NCBI RefSeq assembly: GCF_000315625.1
Contig: NW_005434482.1
Span: forward strand, 28,929 to 62,355
DNA length: 33,427 nt
Direction of reading: 5' to 3'
Source: Guillardia theta CCMP2712
Lineage: Eukaryota; Cryptophyceae; Pyrenomonadales; Geminigeraceae
Under the pieces are notes generated by a model. It was given only the letters and a program-made list of their open reading frames with translations, had not been told where the DNA came from and did no database searches. Position numbers and translations under genes: made by a program. Shown here in pieces: positions 1 to 10,240 of this stretch (position 1 is the stretch's first letter; each line of letters begins with the position of its first letter).

Positions 1-304
1 CCACCTACTCTTCCCTCCCCTTTCTCCTCTCTCTCTCTCCTCCCTCTCCCTCCTCTCTCTCCCTCCTTCTTCCCTTCTTCCCTTCCCCTGCACTTCTCTC
101 CTCCTGTCCTCTGCTTCCTCTCCTCTCTCTCTCCTCCTCTCCCTCCTTCCCTTCCCCCTGCACGTCTCTCCTCCTGTCCTCTGCTTCCTCCTCTCTCTAC
201 CCTCTGGTCAACCTGCAAGACGAGGTTCGAGTCGAAGACAATGCTCGAGACCACGTGCTTGCAGATCTACAGAAAGAGCACAACAAGATTTAGCGCAGCA
301 ACTT

Positions 305-2270
305 TCATCTCGCCTCGACTCTTTCACCCTCTTCATCCACGATCTGCAAACTTCTTGATACGTCTGAACCTCGTCGCCCCTGCTGCTTCTTAGCGATCAC
401 AACAGATATTGAGGCTGTTGCTGACGTGATCTTGTCTTCATCGAGCTCGTCTTGGCCCTCAACCTCCTCCTCCTCCTCCTCGTGTTCTGTTCTCTGCCAA
501 ACAAGTTGGTTTGAGATCCAGTTGACAAAAAAACAAGACAGTGAGAAAGGATAGGATGGATTGAAGTGGGACGAAGACATGCCAAGATTCAACATCAGCA
601 ACATCTTGCGGATGTCCACATGTTCAAGAGCTCACTCCCTCACACACTCCCTCACTACAATCAACTCGGCAGTTCAACATTCTTACATCCAGTCTTGAGG
701 CTTCAGCGTTGACATTGTTCGCAGCTTCTTCAGATATCTGATTGAGATGTCATGATCATCTCTGAGGAATCGAAGCTTCAGCACCTGACGAGTCTCCTTC
801 CCGGCCGATACAAACTTGTCCGTAACTTCTTTCAGATTCTTCAGGAACTGAAAACAACACCAGCACCACGTGTCAATATGACAAACAGCATTCATACAGT
901 CTTCAGCACATCATATTCCCTCAACAAGGCATGTCTTCTAAACAAGTCATGTCTTCTCATAAGATCATGTCTTCTCAACCAAATCGTATTTTTACAACAA
1001 GTCACGTTCGCTGACCTGGCGGTCGTATTCATCCTGATCCTCCTGTCCATCCTCCCGCCATTTGTTCACAGCGCTCGAACGTCTCCTCGGCGGCTCGACG
1101 ACCCTTCTCTTCTCTGCTCCTGTCACGATCGTCTTCTCCTCCCTGCTCGCCTTCCCCCCGTCATCTCTGCTCGCTGCTCGCTCGAAGCTCCTCGATGTCT
1201 TCACTCCTCCCTCACTCTGCGAGTCGTCCGTTTCCTTCAGCATCGCAATCAGAAAGAAATCATACGAGAGCTTCCTTGCGCTTCCCTCCTCCTTCGACTT
1301 TTCCCTTCCTCAGCGGTGCTGAACCCCCCTCCCTCCCCCTTCCTCCTCCTCCTCTCCTCTCCCTCCTCCTCTCCCTCTCCTCGCTCCTCCTCTCCTCCTC
1401 TCCTCCTTTCCATCCCACCATGTGCTTCAGAAACATCTTCTGCATGGCAATCGTACTCTCTAAAAGCGCCTCAAGTTTCGAGGCAGCAGGCGGCCTGACT
1501 GCCAGTCTTGGCTGCTGCCGGACACGCTCGCCTCCCGCGATCTCGCTCCCTCGTACTGGTTCCTTCCCCCTGCCATCGGGGGGTCCACTGAACACAACCT
1601 GTTCCTGATCTCGGTCTCACGATCAGCATGGCAGGAGGGAGGAGGGAGGGCGTTAACGGACCTTCCTCCTCCTCAGCTGCTGTTGCATCGCTCGATTGGA
1701 CTCTTCGATCGATCGCAGCTCAGCAAACTTGCTGTCGAGGAGGCTTCTCAGGAACGCCTCCTGCCGTCCCGGTCAGAGCAGTTCCTTCCTATCTCCTCTT
1801 GCTCACCTGCGGTGGAAGTGTCTCCGGCAGTCCTCCCCTCCTCCTCTCCTGCTCAAGTACAGCAGCCGGTCTGGCGTGTATGGCAGGCAGACTTGTTCCT
1901 CCCATTGCATGCTCTGCGGGAGCTGCGGGGCTCGATCGCTGCTGCTCCAGCAGTGAATTGAGTTCGTTCAGACGCCGAATGACGTGCTGCTGTGACATGA
2001 AAGAAGAGGGACCGAGGAGTTCGCGTGATGTCACATGCTCCACTTGAACTTCCTTGCTGGAACAGCAAGTCCTGTCAGATCGAGGTAATAACGAGGAGAT
2101 GCAGGAGAGGGAGGGGGAGAGGGAGGGGGGGAGGGAGGGGGGGAGGGAGGGGGAGGGGAGAACTTCAAAGCAGGATAGGGGGTTGCTATTATGCCTCTCG
2201 TTCCATCTCTCTGCAAAGGGTCTCAGCTGCTTCGTAGTCTGCTAGCAGCTCATCCGTCGACCTATCCCAT
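305..2270 (-). CDS. multi-exon helical, charged protein of unknown function (start uncertain)
   Basis: I do not recognise this protein. Six minus-strand exons join in phase 0 through plausible GT-AG sites: 2052-1807, 1760-1662, 1604-1419, 1234-1016, 847-785 and 493-305 (TGA stop), giving about 332 residues. A further 5' exon (2270-2195, ending LCREMERE) is possible, but it needs a GC donor followed by a long G/C-tract intron, so the N-terminus is open. The segments are helical and charged, rich in Glu, Arg, Gln and Leu (for example RRLNELNSLLEQQ and FLRSLLDSKFAELRSIEES). An acidic poly-Glu stretch precedes the C-terminus. No catalytic motif is visible; a coiled-coil structural or scaffold role is a guess. 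The 847-785 exon has a good pyrimidine-rich acceptor. The intron 1015-848 holds an 18-bp tandem repeat. The exon chain is more convincing than any function. Confidence 0.5.
930..983. repeat. 18-bp tandem repeat, three copies
   Basis: The decamer catgtcttct occurs at 930, 948 and 966, exactly 18 bp apart, with partly conserved intervening bases. It lies inside the inferred intron 1015-848 of the minus-strand gene. Confidence 0.7.
2100..2160 (+). repeat. G-rich simple-sequence tract
   Basis: This is a run of GGGAGG-type units with many runs of three to six G on the plus strand. It lies in the inferred intron between 2195 and 2052 of the minus-strand gene. The G-run spacing could support a G-quadruplex on the non-template-like plus strand. 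No other function is visible. Confidence 0.7.
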
Positions 2271-4325
2271 CTGGAGCAGTCCCACCCAGCCCTCGGATCA
2301 GCTCACAATTGGCAATTGTTCCTTACTATTTCCTCTGACACACTCTCTACTTCTCACCCGCGCATTAACAACACAATGTTCTCTGCTTTCTAAATGTGTT
2401 GGTTTTCCCCGGCTCCTACACTTTGGTCTCCCCCATCGTCTTTGACTTGGATTGTCATCCTCCTTTCCTCCTCTCCCTCTCCTCCTCCTCTCTCCTCCTG
2501 CTGTACTCTCCTCCTCTCTCCTCCTGCTGTCCTGTTCTCCTCTCTTCATTCAACCATGAGCACAGGCATTTGGTTTCCAACTGATTGCAATGGCGCGAAA
2601 AGATCCAGTGAAGATGGCTGACCACCTTATCAAGCCCGCCTCAGCAATCACGACTTGCCCGGCCCCGGAGCCCGGTACACCTCCCGGCAACGGCGACAGT
2701 TACTCAAGGCCCGGCCCGGCCGGCCCGGTCCCGGTTACACTACTGCCTGGTCACGTTCATCGGAAAACCAGGTCTTACTGCGCCTGTCATCCACGTGTTT
2801 TTAGTTGACTAAAGTATGGAAGAAGGCAGCAGCTTCACAATAGGATATCAATTAGTGCACTCATAATTGACCAAGCTCTCATGGGACACCTCGGATGTCC
2901 AATTTGGCTATGACACGACAACGGTGTACCCCCCACCCCCTCAACTACCATGTCAACAACCCCTCCTTTGTCATATGCCCCCCTTCTCCGCCCATCGATT
3001 TTTTTTTTCGGAGCCTTCCGGATGTCATGCTGCGTGTCATGCGGTCACATTGCAGGTTGATGGCATGTTTGGGTGGGTACTTTACAAATGGATTTCTGGG
3101 GTAGGGTACTGAGTCATGGAACAAGGAAGGTGACAAACGACCTCTTCCTTTTAAAAAAAACAATTATATCAGTATAATTATTCTTATTGACAAGGATGTA
3201 ACGGAAAATTATAATTACTACACGGTTTATTCCTTATGGGTCCAAATGCTTATAATCTTTTTACGGTAGTCGATTCGGCCTTGCTCTCTTCAAAACAATG
3301 GAATATCTTGAAATAGTTGTCTCTAGTTTGAAATGTACAAAAAGAATCAATTTCCAAATATGGATCGGTGTTGCCGAGGTGAGGACTCATTGGGCCCTGG
3401 GATCGGCAGTCCACGTTGGTCATTGACGAACACGTATATATCTGACCATATCTAGAGTTCATTTTTGTATGGCAAACACTATAAAAAGTATTGCAATGTT
3501 CCTCACAATCACCTTGTACCCCCGTTGTCGTATATCATTTACATCCTTATTAACTTACACCTAGGATCGGAAGTTCTATATTGTGTCATATTTCAGTACA
3601 AACATTACCTACTTTTTATAGTCCACAGAATCCCAGCAATATCTAGGACGTGCCAAACCCCAAGATATCTGTCTCATGGTTATGCTAATCTGGGGTCAAG
3701 GGATCTTACGATCGAATTGAAGGCTTCGGAGTCATAATTTTTCATAAGTCTAGTAAAGATGATTACTGAGAAGAGGGCACCTTGGGCTTCTGGCAAACGA
3801 CGCTGATACGTATCAGCTAGGGGTACCTCTTCAAAAACAAGTTTTTGATGTAAGATTTGTGTCAGCAACCGACATATTCTGCGAATCGTTGAGGATTTAT
3901 GTAGTAAAGAGAGTACCATATTATCCTAATTGAAAGATATCTTGGACCCCACAAAGGGTCTCCCGTACCATATCCAGCAAGATGTTTATCTACCCCCCAT
4001 TGAACTATTCAAGATATCTATGAAGTACCCGGTACTAAAGTACCCCACCCCCCTTCGGAATCTCTTTTCGAAGTATCTCTCACCTCCTTTGTTTGGCCTC
4101 TTGCCCTGCGTTTGCCTGTCTGTAGCTTGACCCGCGCATTTCCCCTCCTCCTCCTCCTCCTCCTCCTCCTCCTTCCCCCGCTCCTTTTACTCTCCCTCCT
4201 CACTCCCCCCAATCCTCTCCCTTGCAGCGCCCATCTCCTTCAGTAACGCTTGTCTTGCTCTTCTCGCCCTTCCCTGTAGTCTCTTTTCTTTCTCGCTGTC
4301 TTTCCCTTCACACAACATTACTGTG
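2271..4325. other. intergenic region, no convincing gene
   Basis: There are short open frames on the minus strand (3250-3462 and 3680-3919) with coding-like composition but no recognisable family or linked exons. A GC-rich island lies at 2655-2745. GTACCCC/GGGTAC motifs recur near 2928, 3078, 3103 and 4040. AT-rich DNA occupies 3150-3920. A pyrimidine-rich tract with about ten CTC units (4140-4175) precedes the MYB gene and is probably part of its promoter or 5' leader. Confidence 0.5.
2655..2745. other. GC-rich island 1
   Basis: This is a short block almost entirely of CCCGG/GGCCCGG words. It differs abruptly from the surrounding sequence and resembles the larger islands near 9920, 11757, 18130 and 30505. 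No reading frame of note. Confidence 0.55.
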
Positions 4326-4988
4326 ATGCAACGATACGGCGACATTCCTTTGGACTTGAGCTCCTGGCTAGTTCCTTCTCCGTTGAATCCTGTGCAGTCT
4401 CATTACAGCGCTTTCCCGAGCATCTTGCCTGTTTCTTTCCCTATCGCGGCTCAAAGTCTTCAGGTGGGTTCATTGCACCCCATCATCCCCTCGGAGGACA
4501 CCACCCTTCTACTCCAGCAGCAGCTGCGACTGATGGAGAGTCAGAATGCCATGAAGCAGAAGATGCTAATGGACGCACTGACTTCTCTGGCCTCGACCAA
4601 CATGCTGCTGCAACCTGCTGCAGTCACGATGGCAACCCCGGTCGTTGCACAGGAGATTGCTTCCCCCCCAAGTCAAGACATGACCCCAATCGACGCCGAG
4701 CAGGGCAAGAAAGGGAAGGTGATGAAGTCCAAGAAGAGCAAGCAGACCATGAGGAAGCGAAGCTTCTGGTCAGATGAGGAGCATCAGCTCTTTATGGACG
4801 CCCTCAAGAAGTACAACGTGAACCCAATGCGGGAGACAAAGGCGGACGGGAAGCTCTATGTTGGGCTGGGGCCGTACGTTGCCGACATGATCGCGATCGA
4901 GATCGGGACTAGAAATGCAGCGCAAGTCCGATCGCATGCGCAGAAGTACTTCCAGAAGACCTGCGTTAGTGCGCTACCAGCCAAGTGA
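4326..4988 (+). CDS. SHAQKYF-class single-repeat MYB-like transcription factor (copy 1)
   Basis: This is a single-exon 220-aa protein; the ATG at 4326 opens the frame. Its one MYB-like DNA-binding repeat runs from Trp148 (RSFWSDEEH) to the end of the signature SHAQKYF (203-209), near the C-terminus. A basic KSKKSKQTMRKR stretch just before it could be a nuclear localisation signal. The N-terminal 140 residues are Pro/Gln/Ser-rich with a Gln/Leu/Met helical patch (60-95), plausible as an activation or dimerisation region. In plants this class includes CCA1/LHY/RVE-type and light- or sugar-responsive factors; the target here is unknown. Trp to final Phe spans 62 residues, longer than the usual plant repeat (about 45), with a GLGPYVADMIA segment inserted. 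The gene lies outside the left arm of the inverted duplication and points towards it. Confidence 0.88.
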   Translation: MQRYGDIPLDLSSWLVPSPLNPVQSHYSAFPSILPVSFPIAAQSLQVGSLHPIIPSEDTTLLLQQQLRLMESQNAMKQKMLMDALTSLASTNMLLQPAAVTMATPVVAQEIASPPSQDMTPIDAEQGKKGKVMKSKKSKQTMRKRSFWSDEEHQLFMDALKKYNVNPMRETKADGKLYVGLGPYVADMIAIEIGTRNAAQVRSHAQKYFQKTCVSALPAK

Positions 4989-5881
4989 AGTCCCGCTAGT
5001 TAAATGCTTGTTGTTATTCTTTGAATCCTGACGAAACATTCTCCCTTTCTAATGTTAAACCTCATCGCTCAAGTGGAGAAGACAGAGATGCACCTTCAGC
5101 TCTCAGCACTGTTTGAATGTCTTTTAAAGGTCCTTGCCCAATTTTCGAACCGCAAGGTCCCGATTTTAATAGATCTGTGAAAGATACACCGAATGTCTTG
5201 AACGTACGTTTGAAATTTGCCCATGCTCAATCTATTGTTGGTCCACTCCCATCTCACATTCTATCGTTCAGCAGTATTCAGCCAGAGGTTGTTATGGAAA
5301 TACTAAGACAAAGGAGAGTGATCACCACTTGTCACACAATAAATGGAAAGATCAAAATGGCAAATACGTCTATCGCGTCAAAAGTAATATGATGCAGCTT
5401 GAAAAAGCAATTCATCATTCTATGGATCATTCAATGTTTCAATTCGCGGAATAGCGTCGTGATACTCGATAAAGTCATGATAAAGTTATGAAGCGTTTTC
5501 GAGGACTTTGCCATATCTCCGAGGGCTTCATGGAGCTTTCATACTCTCAACGGCTAGATTACAAACTTCTTCCTATCCGCAGCTGTAAGAAGTCTTCGGA
5601 CCGAGAATGTCGTAGTTCCAGACAGGGACAGGCAGGGGCAAATATATGTGAGTGTGCTAGCAAATCTCCTTCTCAACATCTCTTCTTGTGAATTAGGAGA
5701 TTACGGACATTATAGATACGCAACAAAGCATGTAATGGGATTATTCATCATGATTTCTTCGTAGAGCTGCGTGCTCTCATGTAAATTTGGCGACGTGGAG
5801 ACCCTAGAGTTGGATCTATGTAGCCACTTGTACATATTCATTTGCTTAATGAAGACATATGATTAATAAAATCGAGAACAG
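4989..5881. other. intergenic region between MYB copy 1 and left duplication arm
   Basis: A small open frame (5117-5392, plus) has no recognisable motif. A match of about 15 bp, gttttcgaggacttt, near 5493 recurs inverted near 16130 outside the other arm. Short actcgata words lie at similar distance in both places. This may be diverged remains of a longer inverted duplication. Confidence 0.4.
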
Positions 5882-8727
5882 CAGCACGATGTCAATACCT
5901 CTCCAGACCTCTAGCTGCCGACTCATTACACACTCACACACTCAACGCATCATATCAACTCCTGATCTTCTCTCCCTCTTTCCCTCCTCTTGTCTTGAAG
6001 CTCATCCCACAATGCCCAGCTTCGTCTGGTAGTCCCATGGTATGAAGGCGCTCCTGTTCGTCCACACCCGTCAGTCTCTCCCTCCTCCCCCTCCTCTCCC
6101 TCCCCCTTCACCCCTCCTCTTCCTCCTTCCCCTCCTCCTCCTCCCTCGCTGACACACCAGCTCTCGTCGTACACGTAGCAGTAGGCGTCGTTGAACTGCT
6201 CAAGCCACGTCACTTCCTCCTTCCCCTCCTACCGCTGCCCCTTACCCATCCGCAGGTGCCTTGTCCTTGCAAGCACATCCACACCTCCTTCTTGTCCTTC
6301 AACATCTGCTTGCCCAGCCCCCCTGCCGTCCCTCTCACGTCACCCGCGTCGCGAGCGAGGCAGCAAGCTCACCGGTGATGAAGGTCTTGAGGGGGTCCCG
6401 GCTGATGTTCTTCCAGCTGCTCCCGGCATAGCACTGCCACAGACTCGTCACGACCTTACGACCTCTTCTCAGCTCGTACCCCAGGGTTCCAATAGTCGTT
6501 CAGCATGTACAGGGGCATGGGCGCGGTCGATATGACCTTCATGTCGCTGTACATCTCAGTCCAGCCTCTCATCAGCCCCTGTACAACCCGCGGCACGTGA
6601 GACCAGCACAGCCCCAGCTCCTCGCCTGCTTGCCTGGAGGATGGAGAACTTGTTGTCTACATACGGCGACAGCTCGGCGGTCAGCATGGCGTCCTGCCGG
6701 CTGCAGTGAGCAACAGAAGACAGCCATGCGGACGAGGCAACGCACATGCTCGGCTGACAAGACCTTGACGTGCAGTTGGAGAGTCGCTAAAGGGTACTGA
6801 TAGGTCGAGAAGTGCAGATACGTCTGCCAGGCAGAGTGTAAGAAGTAGGAGATGCCGAGGACGTCAGTCTCACTCCGTTGTAGGTAGCCGGGAAGCTCGT
6901 GACAAAGTCCATGACGGCCTGCAGCAGGTAGTGAGGAGGAGGAGGCGAGAGGAGGAGCGGCGCTCCTGGGCGCTTACCGAGTTGAGGAAGTCGTTGCCGC
7001 CATACGACAACATGCCGTACATGCCGTACATGCCGTACATGAAGTAATCCGGGTAGAGGTTCTCAATTGCGAGTTTGATTGACTTGTGCATTGGATAGGT
7101 GGAGTACATGTCGCCTGACGATCAAGTCTGTCAGCAGCTGTGCAGTAGGAGCGGCAGCTTCATCACAGGAAGGAGGAGGAGTCATGGTGCTGTTGCTGTC
7201 CTGCATGTTGTTTGCATAGCAGGTGTCGGTGATGTTCTGCCAGATGGTCTGAAACTGCCACGGCATCGCGTCTCCCAACCCATTGAGGCAGCAGCCCATG
7301 TACGACTGGTACGACGCCAGCGCCTCCTGCTCTTCCCGTCAGCCCCATGGCTTCCATGTCCTCCCCTCTCGTCGTCTGCTATTGTTGCTCATACCTGGCA
7401 TTCCATCGAGCAAGCAAGTCCCATGTAAGACATGTAGGTGTAGTCCGTCACGGACATCGGTTCGGCGGGAAGGCCACATGCAGAAAGAACGGTACTCCAC
7501 TTTGGCGCAAACTCAGCCTCGTTCATGTATCGCTCCGCACAGTAAGAGCCTTGGTCTGCTCGCATGCACCGTCATGACCCCCTCGTGACCCGACGCTTCC
7601 ACTTGACCAATCGTCCCTCCCCTCATCTTCCTTCCCCCTCTATCACCCCCCCCCCCCTTTGCTGTCCTCGCCCTCTTCCTCTCTCTTCTCTTTATGTATC
7701 TCATGCTCCTCTTTCTCTCTCTCCCCTCTTTACCTTGGTAGCAGCCTGCGCTCGCAATCATGCTCATCCGACTGTCTGGCTCGACAAGTGCAACCGCTTG
7801 CATCACCTGACGCGAGTCATCTCAGCCTTCCTCCCTCCAGGCTCCGCCTTCTCTCTCACCTTCATCCCGCAGGACGAGCAGAGCAGGCTCGCCCTCGCCT
7901 TGTAGTCACTCGAGGACCCGGTCATGGCCTCCAAGACAGCTGCAGGAGTGCATTGGTCGCACAGCTCCATCACGTTGTTCATCACTTGATCCTCGTTGGA
8001 CGACGCGGGCATGCTCATTTCTCCCTCCCCGCTTATCATCATCATCATCGTAGTCGCCATCTGGTACATCATTTGCACGCAGTCGCTGCATATCACCTGC
8101 AGCCTCCATCACATGCCCCTCCCTCGCTAGCCCTCTCGCTCTGCTCCTCTTGCTCACCCCCATGGCAGCTTGCGGAGACTCGACGTTGCTGAGTTGGTCC
8201 AAACAAGCCGCAAACTGATTGTCGCGACAAGTCATGTTCCATGTTGTGATGGAGATGTTGATCATCGGACAAGCCATGAGCGAGCTCAGGTCTGCCTCCG
8301 ACAGGCTCCCAACCATGTCAAGCATCCCCGACATGCACTCACACCCAGACGCCCTCGAGCTTGCATCGAAGAAGTCAAGCGTGGAGCAGTTGGTCATGGA
8401 GGAGGACATCTCCATCATGAGCGGGTTGCTCCACTGCTCGCAAGGGTCTCCCGACATGCTGCGGGTCTTGGCGCGCTGCTGCTTCGACGCGTCGGCCTTG
8501 TGCTTGGCCACGTGGACCTTGAGGGAGTGCGGGAGGTCCGAGAGGGAGGACGAGAGCTGCCCGACCCTGGTCTTGACCAGATCCAGGAAGTTGTGGGCAT
8601 GTTGGGCCGGGGCAGCATGGCTGGCCTGTGTGTCAGTCTTGGCAGGCTCCCTCTGAAGTGCAGCAAGGGCGAGGGCTGGGAGGAGGAGGAGGAGGAGGAG
8701 GAGGATAGCGGAGAGCTTGGAGGGCAT
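5882..8727. repeat. left arm of large inverted duplication
   Basis: The segment matches the reverse complement of 12857-15697, exons and most introns included. Similarity continues past the stop codon to an agcacgatgtcaatacct block (5882 on the left, about 15697 on the right). It fades just upstream of the start codons. Arm length is about 2.85 kb and the spacer is 4.13 kb. Confidence 0.9.
6002..8727 (-). CDS. secreted Met/Cys-rich protein, left paralog (14 exons, 615 aa)
   Basis: I do not recognise the family. Exons, all frame-consistent: 8727-8158, 8096-7860, 7806-7734, 7555-7395, 7326-7167, 7114-6978, 6918-6874, 6823-6746, 6693-6634, 6578-6480, 6433-6373, 6322-6246, 6195-6158 and 6053-6002. 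The protein starts with a strong signal peptide (a Leu-rich core ending ALALA). It then has a His/Ala segment and a long ectodomain with paired cysteines (CxxC in ICSDC and LLCSSC; ACSMEC; GCC), many methionines, several N-glycosylation sequons (NIS, NMT, NIT, NST) and a C-terminal Trp/Tyr-rich end. A three-unit MYG repeat is encoded near 7045-7015. The intron 6633-6579 begins GC rather than GT. The gene is divergent from its near-identical partner at 12857. Probably extracellular, vacuolar or membrane-lumenal; function unknown. Confidence 0.82.
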
Positions 8728-9099
8728 GGGGTCTTTGCAGGCGAAATTCCTGCCTCAAAAGTAAAAACAGGGCGACGAAATGAAGATGAGAAGGGCTGGT
8801 TTGTTCTTGATGAAGAGGTTGTTAGGTGTGAGGGTCACTATGATTGTCAATATTAGTCAAGTGGGAATGATGGGAAGTGAGGGAGGGAATTCGATTGAGG
8901 AAGAGGACAAGCAGGAGGAGGAGGAGAAAAAGGAAGGGGAGAGGAGGACAAGTTAAGGTCCAACGAGGAGCGGGGGAGGTCGAGGACGATGCTATATGGA
9001 TGATCGCGAGCAAAGAAGGAGGAGGAGTCTAGAAAAAAGCCTGGCAATATTGTTGTGAAAACTGGATGATCAAAGTTCAATCGATAAGAAATAAAAGAT

Positions 9100-9102
<3 letters not shown>

Positions 9103-9138
<36 letters not shown>

Positions 9139-9139
9139 A
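9103..9139. repeat. CTG trinucleotide repeat (about 12 units)
   Basis: An uninterrupted gctgctg run at 9103-9139 on the plus strand. It is non-coding as far as I can tell, although one frame would read poly-Ala. Confidence 0.9.
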
Positions 9140-9146
9140 CAATAAT

Positions 9147-9233
9147 GGAGGTCATGATGATGGAGGAGATGATGATGTAGCTGATGGAGAAGAAGAACAC
9201 TATGATAATGATGGAGTACAAGAACATGATAAT

Positions 9234-9265
<32 letters not shown>
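9147..9265. repeat. GAT/ATG-rich trinucleotide repeats
   Basis: Imperfect gatgatg units run through this stretch and end in a pure ATG run of about nine units (9235-9264). The repeat follows directly after the CTG run, so it is a compound microsatellite. Confidence 0.85.
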
Positions 9266-9919
9266 CATGGTAGGGTGGTTCAGATGAAGTTAAAGATGAG
9301 CATCATGGTTCATGACGATTATGGTTCATGACAACAGCGGACGAGGAGAGAGGAGGAGGGATTTCCAACGCTATTAGTGAGGGAGTGAGGGACAAGTAAG
9401 ACATGTAAAAGGAGGGGAAGTTGACATATTGGTGATGCAAAATCATGGGGGGTAGGGGTAGTCTTATCCAGGGTTACCGCTGACTTCGTCCTCTTCACCC
9501 TCAAAAGGGGTAGGTGAATTGGGGTATTATGGACGGGTCCTGAAAAGCAAGTGATGCTGATGTGGGAGGGGTGGTGGCAGTGAAAATTAACTTGTCGTCG
9601 GCGGTGGGGTGCACCTTATGAGTAAAGTAAATTGTAAAAGTAAAGGTTTGTCCTTCTTTTTCAGTCAATAAAGTAAAAAAGTAAATTAAATAACACAACA
9701 CCCTCTAATACTACTGACTAATAAGTCAGTACCATTAGTAATCCTCCGCGGATCTGGTGGTACTTAGTACCAGGCTACTACTGTGGTACTGTACTACACT
9801 AGTGCCGGAATCGCCGTCGAGTTTAAAATCATTCCTTGTGCTACTTTAAAACTCCGATATAGTACGGTAGCCTACTAGTACCGCAAATCTGTGCCGCAGT
9901 ATTGCTGAGTCACTTCACT

Positions 9920-10240
9920 TCGCCGCCGCCCCCCAGGCTCAGCAGCGGCGGTGGCGGGTCCCGTGGCCGGGCCCGGCGGCCCGGCTGATCGGACCGCCCG
10001 GCCGCTCACCGTACGGTACCGTCCGTCAGTCAGTGGCAGGCTGCCACATAAGTGTGCGGCCGCCGGCCCCGGCGCCCTCGGACCGGCACGGTACCGGCCC
10101 GGGCCCCGGCGGGGACCGTCCGGCGGACTGCCCGGGACTCAGGCTCACTGACAGCTGACCGTACCGTCTCCATCTTCCCCCCGAGTTTCTGAAATAGTCA
10201 CCGTCCGTTACATCGCCGCCGGGCCGGGACGTCAGAAAGT
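9920..10240. other. GC-rich island 2
   Basis: A dense run of GGCCCGG, CCGGGCCCGG, CGGCCG and CGGTACCG words. Its left flank (9705-9900) is crowded with GTAC/AGTAC. There is no plausible reading frame. The composition changes sharply at both ends. Confidence 0.6.

Noticed and set aside
1-304. Repeated ctcctcctgtcctctgcttcctc block at the window start
   Set aside because: A pyrimidine-rich duplication of about 100 bp with no coding or regulatory signal I can support.
752-1498. 248-aa plus-strand frame
   Set aside because: Low-complexity Ser/Leu/Pro translation of pyrimidine tracts; the minus strand carries a consistent exon chain instead.
6191-6535. 114-aa plus-strand frame repeated at 15018-15362
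   Set aside because: Opposite-strand shadow of exons 10-13 of the duplicated genes, crossing several introns.
8170-8856. 228-aa plus-strand open frame, and its counterpart 12806-13399 on the minus strand
   Set aside because: Antisense shadow of exon 1 of the two paralogs. Its apparent conservation only reflects the duplication, while the sense frame has a signal peptide, fitting splice sites and conserved cysteines.
9066-9287. Poly-Ala and poly-Met encoding frame
   Set aside because: Produced by the CTG and ATG microsatellites; no flanking coding signal.
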